From Trichomonas vaginalis G3 (taxonomy: Eukaryota; Parabasalia; Trichomonadida; Trichomonadidae): DNA of 64,000 nucleotides. The stretch covers positions 2,798,252 to 2,862,251 of the forward strand of contig NC_067207.1 in the NCBI RefSeq assembly GCF_026262505.1, written 5' to 3'. The notes under the pieces were generated by a model, which was not told the DNA's origin, ran no database searches, and saw nothing but the letters and a program-made list of their open reading frames with translations. Positions 1 to 7,722 of this stretch are shown here, one piece after another (the stretch's first letter is position 1; each line of letters begins with the position of its first letter). A program made the translations under genes and the position numbers.

Positions 1-422
1 GTTATATTAAATGTTCTTCCTATCTTATATCTCTTTGTATTGAAGTCCTTCGGTTTCTGAACGATGTAAAGTAAGCCTTCACTGCAACGTTCCGTATCGA
101 ATGAACCATATGTTATGAAATTATATCCAACAACTGGGTCAATCCAGAACAAAACTATTGGTATAAGACTTTTGTCGATGAGATATGTTCTTGTTCCATA
201 GAATCTTACCGATATCATAAGCTCAGGATTTTTTGTCAAAATTTTCTGAGTAGAAGCATTTCTAACCCAGTCGTGGGATGTTTTCTTTTCAGATAGTGTT
301 AAAATGTCTGACAAAGAATATTTCTTGTATTTCTTTGAGTATCTTACGTTTAAATCACCAATTCTAACCACTTTGGTCTCATTGTCTATCTTTTTAACTG
401 TTTCAAACTCAGTGTTTGTCAT
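1..422 (-). CDS. KilA-N / T5orf172 (GIY-YIG-like) protein, N-terminal part (cut by window edge)
   Basis: Minus-strand gene starting at 422 and running off base 1. It is nearly identical to the complete Polinton B copy at 28543-29157. The visible portion is the KilA-N-like DNA-binding half (VRNASTQKIL... YGTRTYLIDKSLIPLVLFW) and the start of the nuclease-like half. KilA-N proteins are DNA-binding proteins typical of large DNA viruses and phages. The start is preceded by TGTAAGAACAGGAA and an A/T-rich block, as in several sister genes. No break is visible in the portion present. Confidence 0.75.
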   Translation of the reverse strand, partial: MTNTEFETVKKIDNETKVVRIGDLNVRYSKKYKKYSLSDILTLSEKKTSHDWVRNASTQKILTKNPELMISVRFYGTRTYLIDKSLIPIVLFWIDPVVGYNFITYGSFDTERCSEGLLYIVQKPKDFNTKRYKIGRTFNI

Positions 423-524
423 TTCCTGTTCTTACATACAAAATAAAAAAATATATTTTAAAAAAACTAGCGTTATTTTATTTTGTATAAAAGATACAGT
501 TATATCATGAAATTTGGTCATTTT

Positions 525-1085
525 TTTACGATTTTCATGTGTTTTAGGCGACTACGGTTTTTAACGTACTCGAATTTTTCACGATTTTCATGAGTTTTAG
601 GCGACCCCGGGAAAAGTCGGGGTCGCATTTTTTTACGATTTTCATAAGCGTAGTATATGGTAAACGTCATTTTTAGGCGTTCCTCGGTTTTCCTAGGGAC
701 GCAATTTTTCACGATTTTCATAAGCGTAGTATATGGTAAACGTCATTTTTAGGCGACTACGGTTTTTAACGTACTCGCAATTTTTCACGATTTTCATAAG
801 CGTAGTATATGGTAAACGCTATTTTTAGGCGACCAGGGTTTTTCACCTACTCGCAATTTTTTACGATTTTCATAAGCGTAGTATATGGTAAACGCTATTT
901 TTTTGACGAAGTGCAAAAGTTCTCTTCGTAAAAATTTCACGATTTTCATAAGCGTTTTACATGGTAAACGCTATTTTTTTGACGAAGTGTTAAAGTTCAC
1001 TTCGTAAAAATTTCACGATTTTCATAAGCGTAGTATATGGTAAACGCTATTTTTTTGACGAAGTGCAAAAGTTCTCTTCGTCAAA
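525..1085. repeat. Constant-block plus variable-hairpin cassette array (Polinton A)
   Basis: About seven or eight cassettes of roughly 65-80 bp. Each has a constant block (CACGATTTTCATAAGCG then TAGTATATGGTAAACG) followed by a different short hairpin. Examples are GCGACCCCG...CGGGGTCGC near 600-626, GCGACTACG...CGTACTCGC near 753-778 and GACGAAG...CTTCGT near 903-931. Stems differ in sequence between cassettes but are each largely self-complementary. The open frames that cross the array are by-products of the repeats. No gene is seen between 423 and 1567. Confidence 0.85.
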
Positions 1086-1139
1086 AAAACAGTTATTTCA
1101 TGAAATTTGGTCATTTTTTTCAGCAAAAATATATTTTAG

Positions 1140-1560
1140 GTGTAACCAGGTCACCAGGTCACCAGGTCAACTAACATCTTTTTAAAATTACTGACAACAT
1201 GACATTTTGACAACAGGGGCGAAAATTCATGTCTTACGTTTTTGAAGAACTGAAGTGTGCCTATGTGCCTATGTGCCTCGGTCATTTTAACTTCTCTTAA
1301 AATTACTGACAACATGACATTTTGACAACAACACAGGAAATAGACTTCTTCGTATATGTTTTGTCAAGACTTCTTCTTCGTAAATGTTTTGAAGAACTGA
1401 AGTGTGCCTATGTGCCTATGTGCCTCGGTCATTTTAACTTCTCTGAAAAAGTGTGACAACATGACATTTTGACAACAACACAAGAAAATGTCATGATTTC
1501 ATCGTATATGTTTTGTCAAGACTTCTTCTTCGTAAATCAGACAAAAATATATTTCTACCA
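1140..1560. repeat. Mixed microrepeats and diverged copies of the 120-bp satellite
   Basis: Holds a CCAGGTCA direct repeat (about 1145-1172), GTGCCTAT repeats (about 1256-1280 and 1405-1426) and three diverged partial copies of the unit GAAGAACTGAAG ... TGACAACATGACATTTTGAC. The same unit forms long arrays in Polinton C (51246-52325, 54727-56930). It also has TTCTTCGTAAATGTTTTG pieces related to the array at 33270-34260. No coding sequence is supported here. Confidence 0.7.
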
Positions 1561-1567
1561 TAAAGTT

Positions 1568-2464
1568 TTATAAGCGTTTTACATGGTATATGTTGTGATG
1601 GTTCATGACTTTAAACAGTTTTGTGGCTTCTATTTCTTCTTTTAGTACATCGAATTTTTTAACAATGCCGAAGGTTTCTTTATATTTCTTCTTGACATCT
1701 GATAGAAGGAAATCGTCAGCAGTTGGATAGTTTTTGTTCAGAAATGTCAACATGTCCATTTTATCCTCTGCTGGTTTCTCTTCTTCTTTCTTTAAGTCAG
1801 TGTAGTCTTTTCTCATACGTTCTATCTCTTTGACGGAGTAGTTATATTTCCTTGTTGCTGCTTTACATTTTGAACATTGTGGGTTCATTTTTGCGTTATA
1901 TTCTGAAACCTTACCTGCTAAAACAACTAAGGCGTAAATGGTTTTCTTTAACTCAAAGGCTGCTGGTTTTATTTGTCCGTTCCATACCTTACCTCTTCTA
2001 TCTTTATCTCTTATCTGCCATACACATTTTGCAACTAACGAAACAAAGTTGTCGTAGGTCTTAAACTCCCCAGATTTATATATGTCAATGAAATATACCA
2101 TATCGCAGTCTTTGTGGTTGCAATGAAATCCAAGAAACTCATAGTTAACCTTACGTATGAACTTCTTTATTTCTACTGAGTCAGTTGCTTTGACTTCTAT
2201 TTCATCGAATTCAGGAATAGTGAGCTTTTGTTGTTGTATTTCAGGAAGTTTAGGTAGATGTTCCACCAGGTCCTGCATTTCATAAAGATACTGTTCATTT
2301 GTTTCATCTTTTGCACTACAGTCTAAATCTCCTTGGAGAAGTTCCTGCTTTATCTTCTGGATTTCTGTTTCGAAAGTATATGAAGAAGGAATGAAGCTTT
2401 TCATTTCTACTAACATTGAAGTTGGGTTCATGACTAAAGAGTTTGGTGCTGTTGTTGCTAACAT
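1568..2464 (-). CDS. Conserved Polinton protein of unknown function (about 298 aa)
   Basis: Start placed at 2464 (MLATTAPNSLVMNP), because the Polinton B copy (30012-30944) shares sequence only from there; an open frame extends upstream through A/T-rich leader. No family is recognised. The protein is charged. A central CSKC pair sits in a segment PQCSKCKAATRKYNYSV, followed by a likely coiled coil (YSVKEIERMRKDYTDLKK) and a compact C-terminal block ending YHVKRL. It lies downstream of a KilA-N gene on the same strand. The C-terminal block could be a small winged-helix or KilA-N-associated domain, but that is a guess. The frame looks whole. Confidence 0.7.
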   Translation of the reverse strand: MLATTAPNSLVMNPTSMLVEMKSFIPSSYTFETEIQKIKQELLQGDLDCSAKDETNEQYLYEMQDLVEHLPKLPEIQQQKLTIPEFDEIEVKATDSVEIKKFIRKVNYEFLGFHCNHKDCDMVYFIDIYKSGEFKTYDNFVSLVAKCVWQIRDKDRRGKVWNGQIKPAAFELKKTIYALVVLAGKVSEYNAKMNPQCSKCKAATRKYNYSVKEIERMRKDYTDLKKEEEKPAEDKMDMLTFLNKNYPTADDFLLSDVKKKYKETFGIVKKFDVLKEEIEATKLFKVMNHHNIYHVKRL

Positions 2465-2550
2465 GTTCTTACAATAAAAATAAAAAAATATTTTTTTTAA
2501 AAAAAAACTAAAATATATTTTTGCCGAATTCAATAAAAAAAATGGTTCAT

Positions 2551-3213
2551 TTACTCACAATATTTTTGTACAAAACGACCCCAAACTTTTAACCTCTCTT
2601 CTGCAGCTTCTAATGAAATTTTAGCGAGTTCATATTCTCTAAATTCTCTCTTTAAATCTTCTTGTTCCCATTGGTCTAGTTCGTATGGAGAATCTCTATA
2701 ACCAGAACATATCTCACGTTCATGTTCTATTTGTTTTTCATGCATTTTTCTAACTTCTTGTTCGAACAAAGGTTTTGCATTCTCTACTGTATCTTCAAGT
2801 TCTTCTTCATCTAATTTCTCATGAACTTTCTTGTCTATGGAGTCCAGAATTTTTCCAACTGCTATGCAATATTTTGGAGAAGCCCACATTGCTATATAGT
2901 TTACGAGTCTTGGGTCTACATACGTTCCTCTAACCTGTTTGATTTCATCAGGAATTCCTGCATGAACTTTGTATAAAAAGCAACCGCCGGAATTCCGGCG
3001 GTTGGTATATTCTTCACAAAATGCCGTATAATACTCTTCCCAGGACTTATTTTCCAACAACTTTCTAAAGTCTTTCCCAAACTGCTGACACATATTTGTT
3101 ACATTTATATAACCATCCTTGTCTCTACGTAAGACTTCAATACCGTTGTAAGTGCCTTTTGTGAATGTTTCGCCATTAGATTTGTTCGTGAACGTTTTTG
3201 CTTCGACTGTCAT
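2551..3213 (-). CDS. KilA-N domain protein
   Basis: Begins MTVEAKTFTNKSNGETF. An N-terminal KilA-N domain follows (NGIEVLRRDKDGYINVTNM, about residues 24-42), then MWASPKY..., typical of viral KilA-N/BRO proteins that bind DNA. The C-terminal third is a charged helical segment (EEELEDTVENAKPLFEQEV). The middle contains an in-frame 24-bp perfect palindrome (2981-3004), read as part of CEEYTNRRNSGGCF, that also occurs between genes elsewhere in Polintons A and B. The flanking residues differ from the Polinton C relative (57046-57711), while both ends of the protein are conserved. The frame looks whole. Confidence 0.82.
   Translation of the reverse strand: MTVEAKTFTNKSNGETFTKGTYNGIEVLRRDKDGYINVTNMCQQFGKDFRKLLENKSWEEYYTAFCEEYTNRRNSGGCFLYKVHAGIPDEIKQVRGTYVDPRLVNYIAMWASPKYCIAVGKILDSIDKKVHEKLDEEELEDTVENAKPLFEQEVRKMHEKQIEHEREICSGYRDSPYELDQWEQEDLKREFREYELAKISLEAAEERLKVWGRFVQKYCE
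2981..3004. repeat. 24-bp perfect palindrome inside KilA-N gene
   Basis: Perfect inverted repeat with core CCGGAATTCCGG and outer arms CAACCG/CGGTTG. It is in frame in the minus-strand gene. Related copies sit in non-coding DNA at 3342-3365, 3616-3639, 31380-31403, 31747-31770 and 32005-32028, in most cases followed by GCTTTTT. Confidence 0.9.
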
Positions 3214-3239
3214 TTCAGTACGTACAATAAAAATAAAAA

Positions 3240-3945
3240 ATATTTTTGGGTGGCTTAACCGTCGGACATCCGTTTGTGGCTTAACCGTCGGACATTCGTT
3301 TGTGGCTCGACCTCAAAACAAGCATTTTGTGAAGAATATACCAACCGCCGGAATTCCGACGGTTGCTTTTTCAGCACAAAATTCATGAGTTTTGTGTGTT
3401 TTCTACGATGTTGTCAAAATGTCATGTTGTCAGTAATTTTAAGAGAAGTTAAAATTACCTGGTGACCTGGTGACCTGGTGACCTGGTGACCTGGTGACCT
3501 GGTGACCTGGTTCCACCTAAAATATATTTTTGCCGAATTCAAGAGTTTTGGTTGAAAAATACGGTGGGGCCAAAAATGGCTCGACCTCAAAACAAGCATT
3601 TTGTGAAGAATATACCAACCGCCGGAATTCCGCGGGTTGCTTTTTTTATACAAAATTCAAGAGTTTTGCGTGTTTTCTACGATGTTGTCAAAATGTCGTG
3701 TTGTCAGTAATTTTAAGAGAAGTTAAAATGACCGAGGCACATAGGCACATAGGCACACATGGGCACATAGGCACACATGGGCACATAGGCACACTTCAGT
3801 TCTTCAAAACATATACGAAGAAGAAGTTTATTTCCTGTGTTGTTGTCAAAATGTCGTGTTGTCACACTTTTTAAAAGAAGTTAAAATGACCTAGGCACAT
3901 GGGCACATAGGCACACCTAAAAACCATCTAACCAAAACTCATTTT
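3240..3945. repeat. Module-rich intergenic region (Polinton A)
   Basis: Mosaic of short modules: GTGGCTTAACCGTCGGACAT direct repeats (3250-3300), TCAAAACAAGCATTTTGTG joined to the 24-bp palindrome (3342-3365, 3616-3639), AATTCAAGAGTTTTG, GTTGTCAAAATGTCATGTTG, TGACCTGG (about 3460-3510) and GGCACATA microrepeats (about 3735-3793). The same modules appear in Polinton B (31100-32150) and, in frame, in KilA-N genes. The short open frames here are repeat by-products. Confidence 0.8.
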
Positions 3946-4806
3946 TCAATACTTTTTCAGCACTTTTCCGTAGTTGTATATGAAAGACAATTCGAGATAA
4001 AAGTCATAGTACAATGGAAGAATATGCTGCACACCGTTTGTTGTGAACCAAACTTGAAAGTCAGAGAAACTGTTACTAGGTGGTTCGTAGAATTTAGAAG
4101 CAAAGTCATAAAAGTCCTTACCGATACAAAGAAAACTGTTGTTGCTTGAACTGAAACTTGCATGACACATGACATTTTGAGGGTCAAACACGTTTCTATA
4201 AACTGTCAAATCTGCTGGTGGAAGTATAAAATTAAATGGACCATCTGGTGGTAATGGTTCGTTCTGGTTTAGTAACCGAAGAAATTGTGCCCAAGAACGC
4301 TTGTCTACTTTCCAATATAAAAACTCTGTATCTCTTGGAGGGTTAATTTCAATCTTTTGAAATGAAACTGTGGAGTTCATCTTGTTATATTCTAGTTTCA
4401 GATAGTATGTTCCATTTAGTAAAGAGTGGTATTTTTCTTGAAATTCCCAGTAGTATTTGTTTATTTGAGTTTGGAAGTCATTTAGAGTTTTCTCAAGACT
4501 TTCGTCTGAACGAATTGTAAAGATTTTCATTTCGTCAAATTTTTCTATTAGACCATCAGAACCTTTGTACTGACCATGAAAATATACTGCAAACATAAAC
4601 GCGTTCGTTCTATTTGAAAACAAAACTCTTCTAAATCCTATTGCCTTTGCATCTGAAGGACTTTGAAGCCAACGAATTGGATAGTCAAATCTGTAAGAAC
4701 GGGATGAAATTTCTTCATCTGAAATATTCCTACCGGCATTTGTGAAGATATAGTCTAACGGTTTTGTATCTGCTACTTTTGTTCTTTGTTTTTCAACCTG
4801 AAGCAT
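3946..4806 (-). CDS. Conserved Polinton protein, family 1 (about 286 aa), possible virion component
   Basis: Start chosen at 4806 (MLQVEKQRTKVADTKPLDYIF). The same position opens the Polinton B copy, and it aligns with the start of the paralogue at 9673 (MLPIEKETSRVATTKPLDELF). Shared landmarks of the two paralogues are YRFDYP.RWL..PS..KAIGFRR, then HASFS..NSFLC, then FYEPPS.S.SDFQVWFTT, ending LELSFIYNY. No enzyme motif is visible. The mainly beta-rich pattern and the place among virion genes make a structural role plausible, but that is inference. The frame looks whole. Confidence 0.7.
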   Translation of the reverse strand: MLQVEKQRTKVADTKPLDYIFTNAGRNISDEEISSRSYRFDYPIRWLQSPSDAKAIGFRRVLFSNRTNAFMFAVYFHGQYKGSDGLIEKFDEMKIFTIRSDESLEKTLNDFQTQINKYYWEFQEKYHSLLNGTYYLKLEYNKMNSTVSFQKIEINPPRDTEFLYWKVDKRSWAQFLRLLNQNEPLPPDGPFNFILPPADLTVYRNVFDPQNVMCHASFSSSNNSFLCIGKDFYDFASKFYEPPSNSFSDFQVWFTTNGVQHILPLYYDFYLELSFIYNYGKVLKKY

Positions 4807-4831
4807 TTCATATATGTAAAAATATACTGTT

Positions 4832-5416
4832 TTAAAATGGTATGCCATATAGCTTCTTGAATTTGTTAAGACGTATTCGAACGTATTTTCCATCTGTATC
4901 TCTAGCGTTTACATAAGCATAGCCTTCCTTAGTAAAATATACTTGTAATTTCCTATAGTTTACGCCGGTATAAAAGTAGAAAGAGTCCTGTTCTTCGCTA
5001 TAGTAGTAAAACTCAAACGTATGCTTACCATAGTCTGTAATTTCAATTGTTTCATCTTCTAGTTCGTCGACAAATTCGAATACAATATCTCCAATTTTGC
5101 TTATGTTCTTACTGTTTTCAGAACGAGTGACCCAACGCAAGTTTTCAAGTCTATTGTCGTTTCTTATATGGTTTATATGGTCTACAAAAGGTAAATTGTT
5201 AGGGTTCGGTATAAAATGAGTTGCAATGACGACATGTTTAGGATAGTTTTTTCCACTCATCTTCATAGTAGTATATCCGTCATTTCGCTCACATTCGCTT
5301 AAAACTCTTTTTGTCTTTTTCTTCCTTATTTCAAATGACTCACAACAGTGAATTTCATATTTCTCATCTAACAAACAAGTTTCCCAACGGTCTTCTCCAA
5401 CAAACTCAGCGTACAT
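4832..5416 (-). CDS. HNH endonuclease (homing-type)
   Basis: 194 aa. The central motif DHINHIRNDNRLENLRWV followed by TRSEN is the HNH_3 signature seen in phage and viral homing nucleases; the N-terminal segment (CESFEIRKKKTKRVLS) resembles the short module often placed before it. Such enzymes cut double-stranded DNA and can spread their own gene. The upstream A/T-rich leader (AAATAAAATAAAAAAATATA on plus) resembles those of sister genes. The Polinton B copy at 34445-35029 is close. The frame looks whole. The cleavage target is unknown. Confidence 0.85.
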   Translation of the reverse strand: MYAEFVGEDRWETCLLDEKYEIHCCESFEIRKKKTKRVLSECERNDGYTTMKMSGKNYPKHVVIATHFIPNPNNLPFVDHINHIRNDNRLENLRWVTRSENSKNISKIGDIVFEFVDELEDETIEITDYGKHTFEFYYYSEEQDSFYFYTGVNYRKLQVYFTKEGYAYVNARDTDGKYVRIRLNKFKKLYGIPF

Positions 5417-5474
5417 TTCAAATAAAATAAAAAAATATATTTTTTAAAAAATGTTTTATTTTAAATGGTATGCC

Positions 5475-5564
5475 ATTTCATACTCTTCATCTAACAAACA
5501 AGTTTCCCAACGGTCTTCTCCAACAAACTCAGCGTACATTTCAAATAAAATAAAAAAATATATT
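5475..5564 (-). pseudogene. Duplicated 5-prime scrap of the HNH gene
   Basis: About 90 bp that repeats the start and leader of the HNH gene (5353-5442), lying between that gene and its upstream neighbour. It is absent from the equivalent place in Polinton B (35030-35072), so it arose after A and B separated. Confidence 0.85.
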
Positions 5565-5570
5565 TTCTCT

Positions 5571-6155
5571 TTACTTAACATAACCACCAGCTACCATAAG
5601 TCTTTGACGCCAACCCATACCAGCTAATGAAGGTTGACTTGGTTTAGTTTGGAAACTAAACTTTGGTTTTGGTTTATCTTCAGTTTTTGGCTCCCCTTCT
5701 TCTATTGGTTTTTCGTCACTTTTCGGTTCCTCTGACTTTACTTCACTTGCTGGAACAGTTGTGTCGTTAACATCTTCATAAATATCATATGCCATTTGTT
5801 TTTGTTTTCCTTTCAACTTTTTGTGTTTGTTGTAAAGTTTAGAATATTTCGACTCTAAGTCAATGAGATGTTCTATAATGAACTGTTGGTCAGTGAAGTA
5901 AACTTTTCCATCTGTTGTCTCGAAAGCTCCTTCAGACTTCAATATTTTATTTGTGAGAGTCTGTTTCTTTTTTGAGATACTTGCCGTTCCATTTTTATGA
6001 AAAGTGACTTTGTAGTTAGAGTTTGTATTTCCAGACCTGGCACTTTCTATTATTGAATTTTTCTCTTCATCTGTAAGTTCTTTGACAGGTTTTGACAAAG
6101 GTTCTGAACTTTTTGTTTGTGGTGTCAAATCTACCGTTTCAACTTCTTCGGTCAT
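5571..6155 (-). CDS. Conserved Polinton protein, acidic/basic, unknown function (194 aa)
   Basis: Not recognised. Starts MTEEVETVDLTPQTKS. It has a conserved middle (YKVTFHKNGTASISKKKQTL, IIEHLIDLESKYSKLYNKHK), a Pro/Glu/Lys-rich linker (EEPKSDEKPIEEGEPKTEDK) and a conserved basic tail (LAGMGWRQRLMVAGGYVK). The low-complexity linker and basic tail suit a minor virion or DNA-associated protein, but nothing proves it. Copy in B: 35073-35663. The leader reads TTTTTTACTGAGATGAA before the ATG, shared with the next small gene. The frame looks whole. Confidence 0.68.
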   Translation of the reverse strand: MTEEVETVDLTPQTKSSEPLSKPVKELTDEEKNSIIESARSGNTNSNYKVTFHKNGTASISKKKQTLTNKILKSEGAFETTDGKVYFTDQQFIIEHLIDLESKYSKLYNKHKKLKGKQKQMAYDIYEDVNDTTVPASEVKSEEPKSDEKPIEEGEPKTEDKPKPKFSFQTKPSQPSLAGMGWRQRLMVAGGYVK

Positions 6156-6174
6156 TTCATCTCAGTAAAAAATT

Positions 6175-6330
6175 TTAGTTTGGTTTGTTTTCAACTGGTT
6201 GTTGTTGTTTTTTAAGTCGGTCTAAAACTTCCTGAGGTATAGGAAGAACTTGACAAACACGTGGTTGTGTAACTGCTGGAAGCCGACAAATCCATCTTGA
6301 ACCCATTTGTCTCAATGCTGTATTGTTCAT
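6175..6330 (-). CDS. Small conserved protein (51 aa)
   Basis: Short frame opening MNNTALRQMGSRWICRLP and ending VENKPN. It is conserved at the same place in Polinton B (35678-35833), with differences that keep the frame, which supports coding. Same leader TTTTTTACTGAGATGAA as its downstream neighbour. Function unknown. Confidence 0.65.
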   Translation of the reverse strand: MNNTALRQMGSRWICRLPAVTQPRVCQVLPIPQEVLDRLKKQQQPVENKPN

Positions 6331-6349
6331 TTCATCTCAGTAAAAAACT

Positions 6350-6749
6350 TTACATTCCCCACGTTTGAGGCGGTTGAGGTTGGTTGTTGTTTACCCACTG
6401 TTGTGCATGGTTATATCCTCTGTTAAAGAATCTTTCACCTTGGTCCATATAGTGTCCTGCTTGGTTATAGTAGTCATTTGCTTTGTTATAGTAGTTTCCT
6501 GCTTGTCTTCCTACATTGTCCATCCATCCTTGAACTTTTCCTCTTGTTTCAGGATTTGGAATAAGATTTGCTGCATCTCGTGCTACATCCCAACCTTTCT
6601 GTACAGTTTGTATAATAGGTTGTGCTTTCTCTTCAGTATACCTAATGTACTCAAAATCTTCCTTCCAACTCCAAATACACCTCTGGCTATTGTTCCCACT
6701 GGGGTAAAAATCTAGATGCGACTCCTGCTAATGCGCCAAATAAACCCAT
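6350..6749 (-). pseudogene. Small amphipathic virion-type protein (broken copy)
   Basis: Counterpart of the whole Polinton B gene at 35853-36254, which opens MGLFGALAGVASRFLPAVG. This copy looks broken, with one or two breaks. See the B copy for features. Confidence 0.7.
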
Positions 6750-6767
6750 TTCTTATGGGTTAAAAAA

Positions 6768-7722
6768 ATGACGAATCCAAACAAGGACCCCTATGTTTCT
6801 AAAGCGACAAAGAAAGCACTCATGGTAAAAATCTTTAGTTCAACACCAAATGCTTGGTTTATGGATATCTTGGAAAACATTCCGAGAGTTAGAACAGATG
6901 GACCACCATACTGGCTAATATTTGTCGGTCAAACACAAGATACTGTGAAGCCATACCATTATGGTCCAAAAATATTTTAGATGTGAAAACTGCTTTGACA
7001 ATATTCGTTGACAATACCATCCAACAAAACTGACATCTGACTATGAAAGTTCTTTCAAATCAGACGATATTAAAAACTATCTGCGTTCAAAAAATGTAAA
7101 CCAATATTTCATTGTCGACCAAAACCATTCTGCTCTTGGTGTCATTGACGGTTGTATAAAAATGTTAAGAGACTTAAACCAACCACAAGGTGGTGAGGTA
7201 GATGAAATGTCATATGACGACAAGTACAGACATTTCTCCATGGCAAAGATGAGACAAGTTTTAAATATTTACAATAGCCGTAAACAAAAAGGTTTGGGAA
7301 ACCATCCCCGAAGAAATGAAAACAACCCTGACTTAGAGAAAGACTATATATTTAACAATTTAGTCAAAAGAGACAAACAAGAAAGAATGCCGGGCTTTCA
7401 AACTTCAGAAAGGAGACAAAGTAAAAATAGAAATACCTAAACGCGACCCATATGAAAATACTATTGACTATGACAACACAAGTACCCGACAGGTACTCAC
7501 ATTCGTGTTCGTAAAAATAGAAGAAAGTATACAAGAGAATATTATGAAGTTTTAGGCAAACATGGCAAAATGTACAGACTGCAAGCAGAAGATAAAACGA
7601 CTATTGTCAGACCTCGTTTCAAACTTGTCAAAGTTCAAGGTGGTATACTTTCAAAGACAGTTCCTAACAAATATAAGACAACTCCTGACGAATATGCTAA
7701 AGAAGTGGAACATGACGACTAA
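6768..7722 (+). pseudogene. INT: Polinton integrase (rve superfamily), broken
   Basis: Retroviral-type integrase that joins element ends to target DNA. Visible landmarks are MTNPNKDPYVSKATKKALMV, then a catalytic-core-like stretch (KSDDIKNYLRSKNVNQYF, HSALGVIDGCIKMLRDL), then a C-terminal basic SH3/chromo-like region (IRVRKNRRKYTREYYEVLG). The B counterpart is 36271-37228. The copy looks broken, with perhaps three breaks. Its stop codon overlaps the stop of the convergent fibre gene. Confidence 0.75.

Noticed and set aside
518-721. 67-codon minus-strand frame across the cassette array
   Set aside because: It is made of the repeated constant block and hairpins and is not conserved as a frame in Polinton B.
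525-1085. CRISPR array
   Set aside because: Constant blocks alternate with variable sequence, but the variable parts are hairpins of similar design rather than unrelated spacers, block spacing is uneven, no cas genes are present and the host is a eukaryote.
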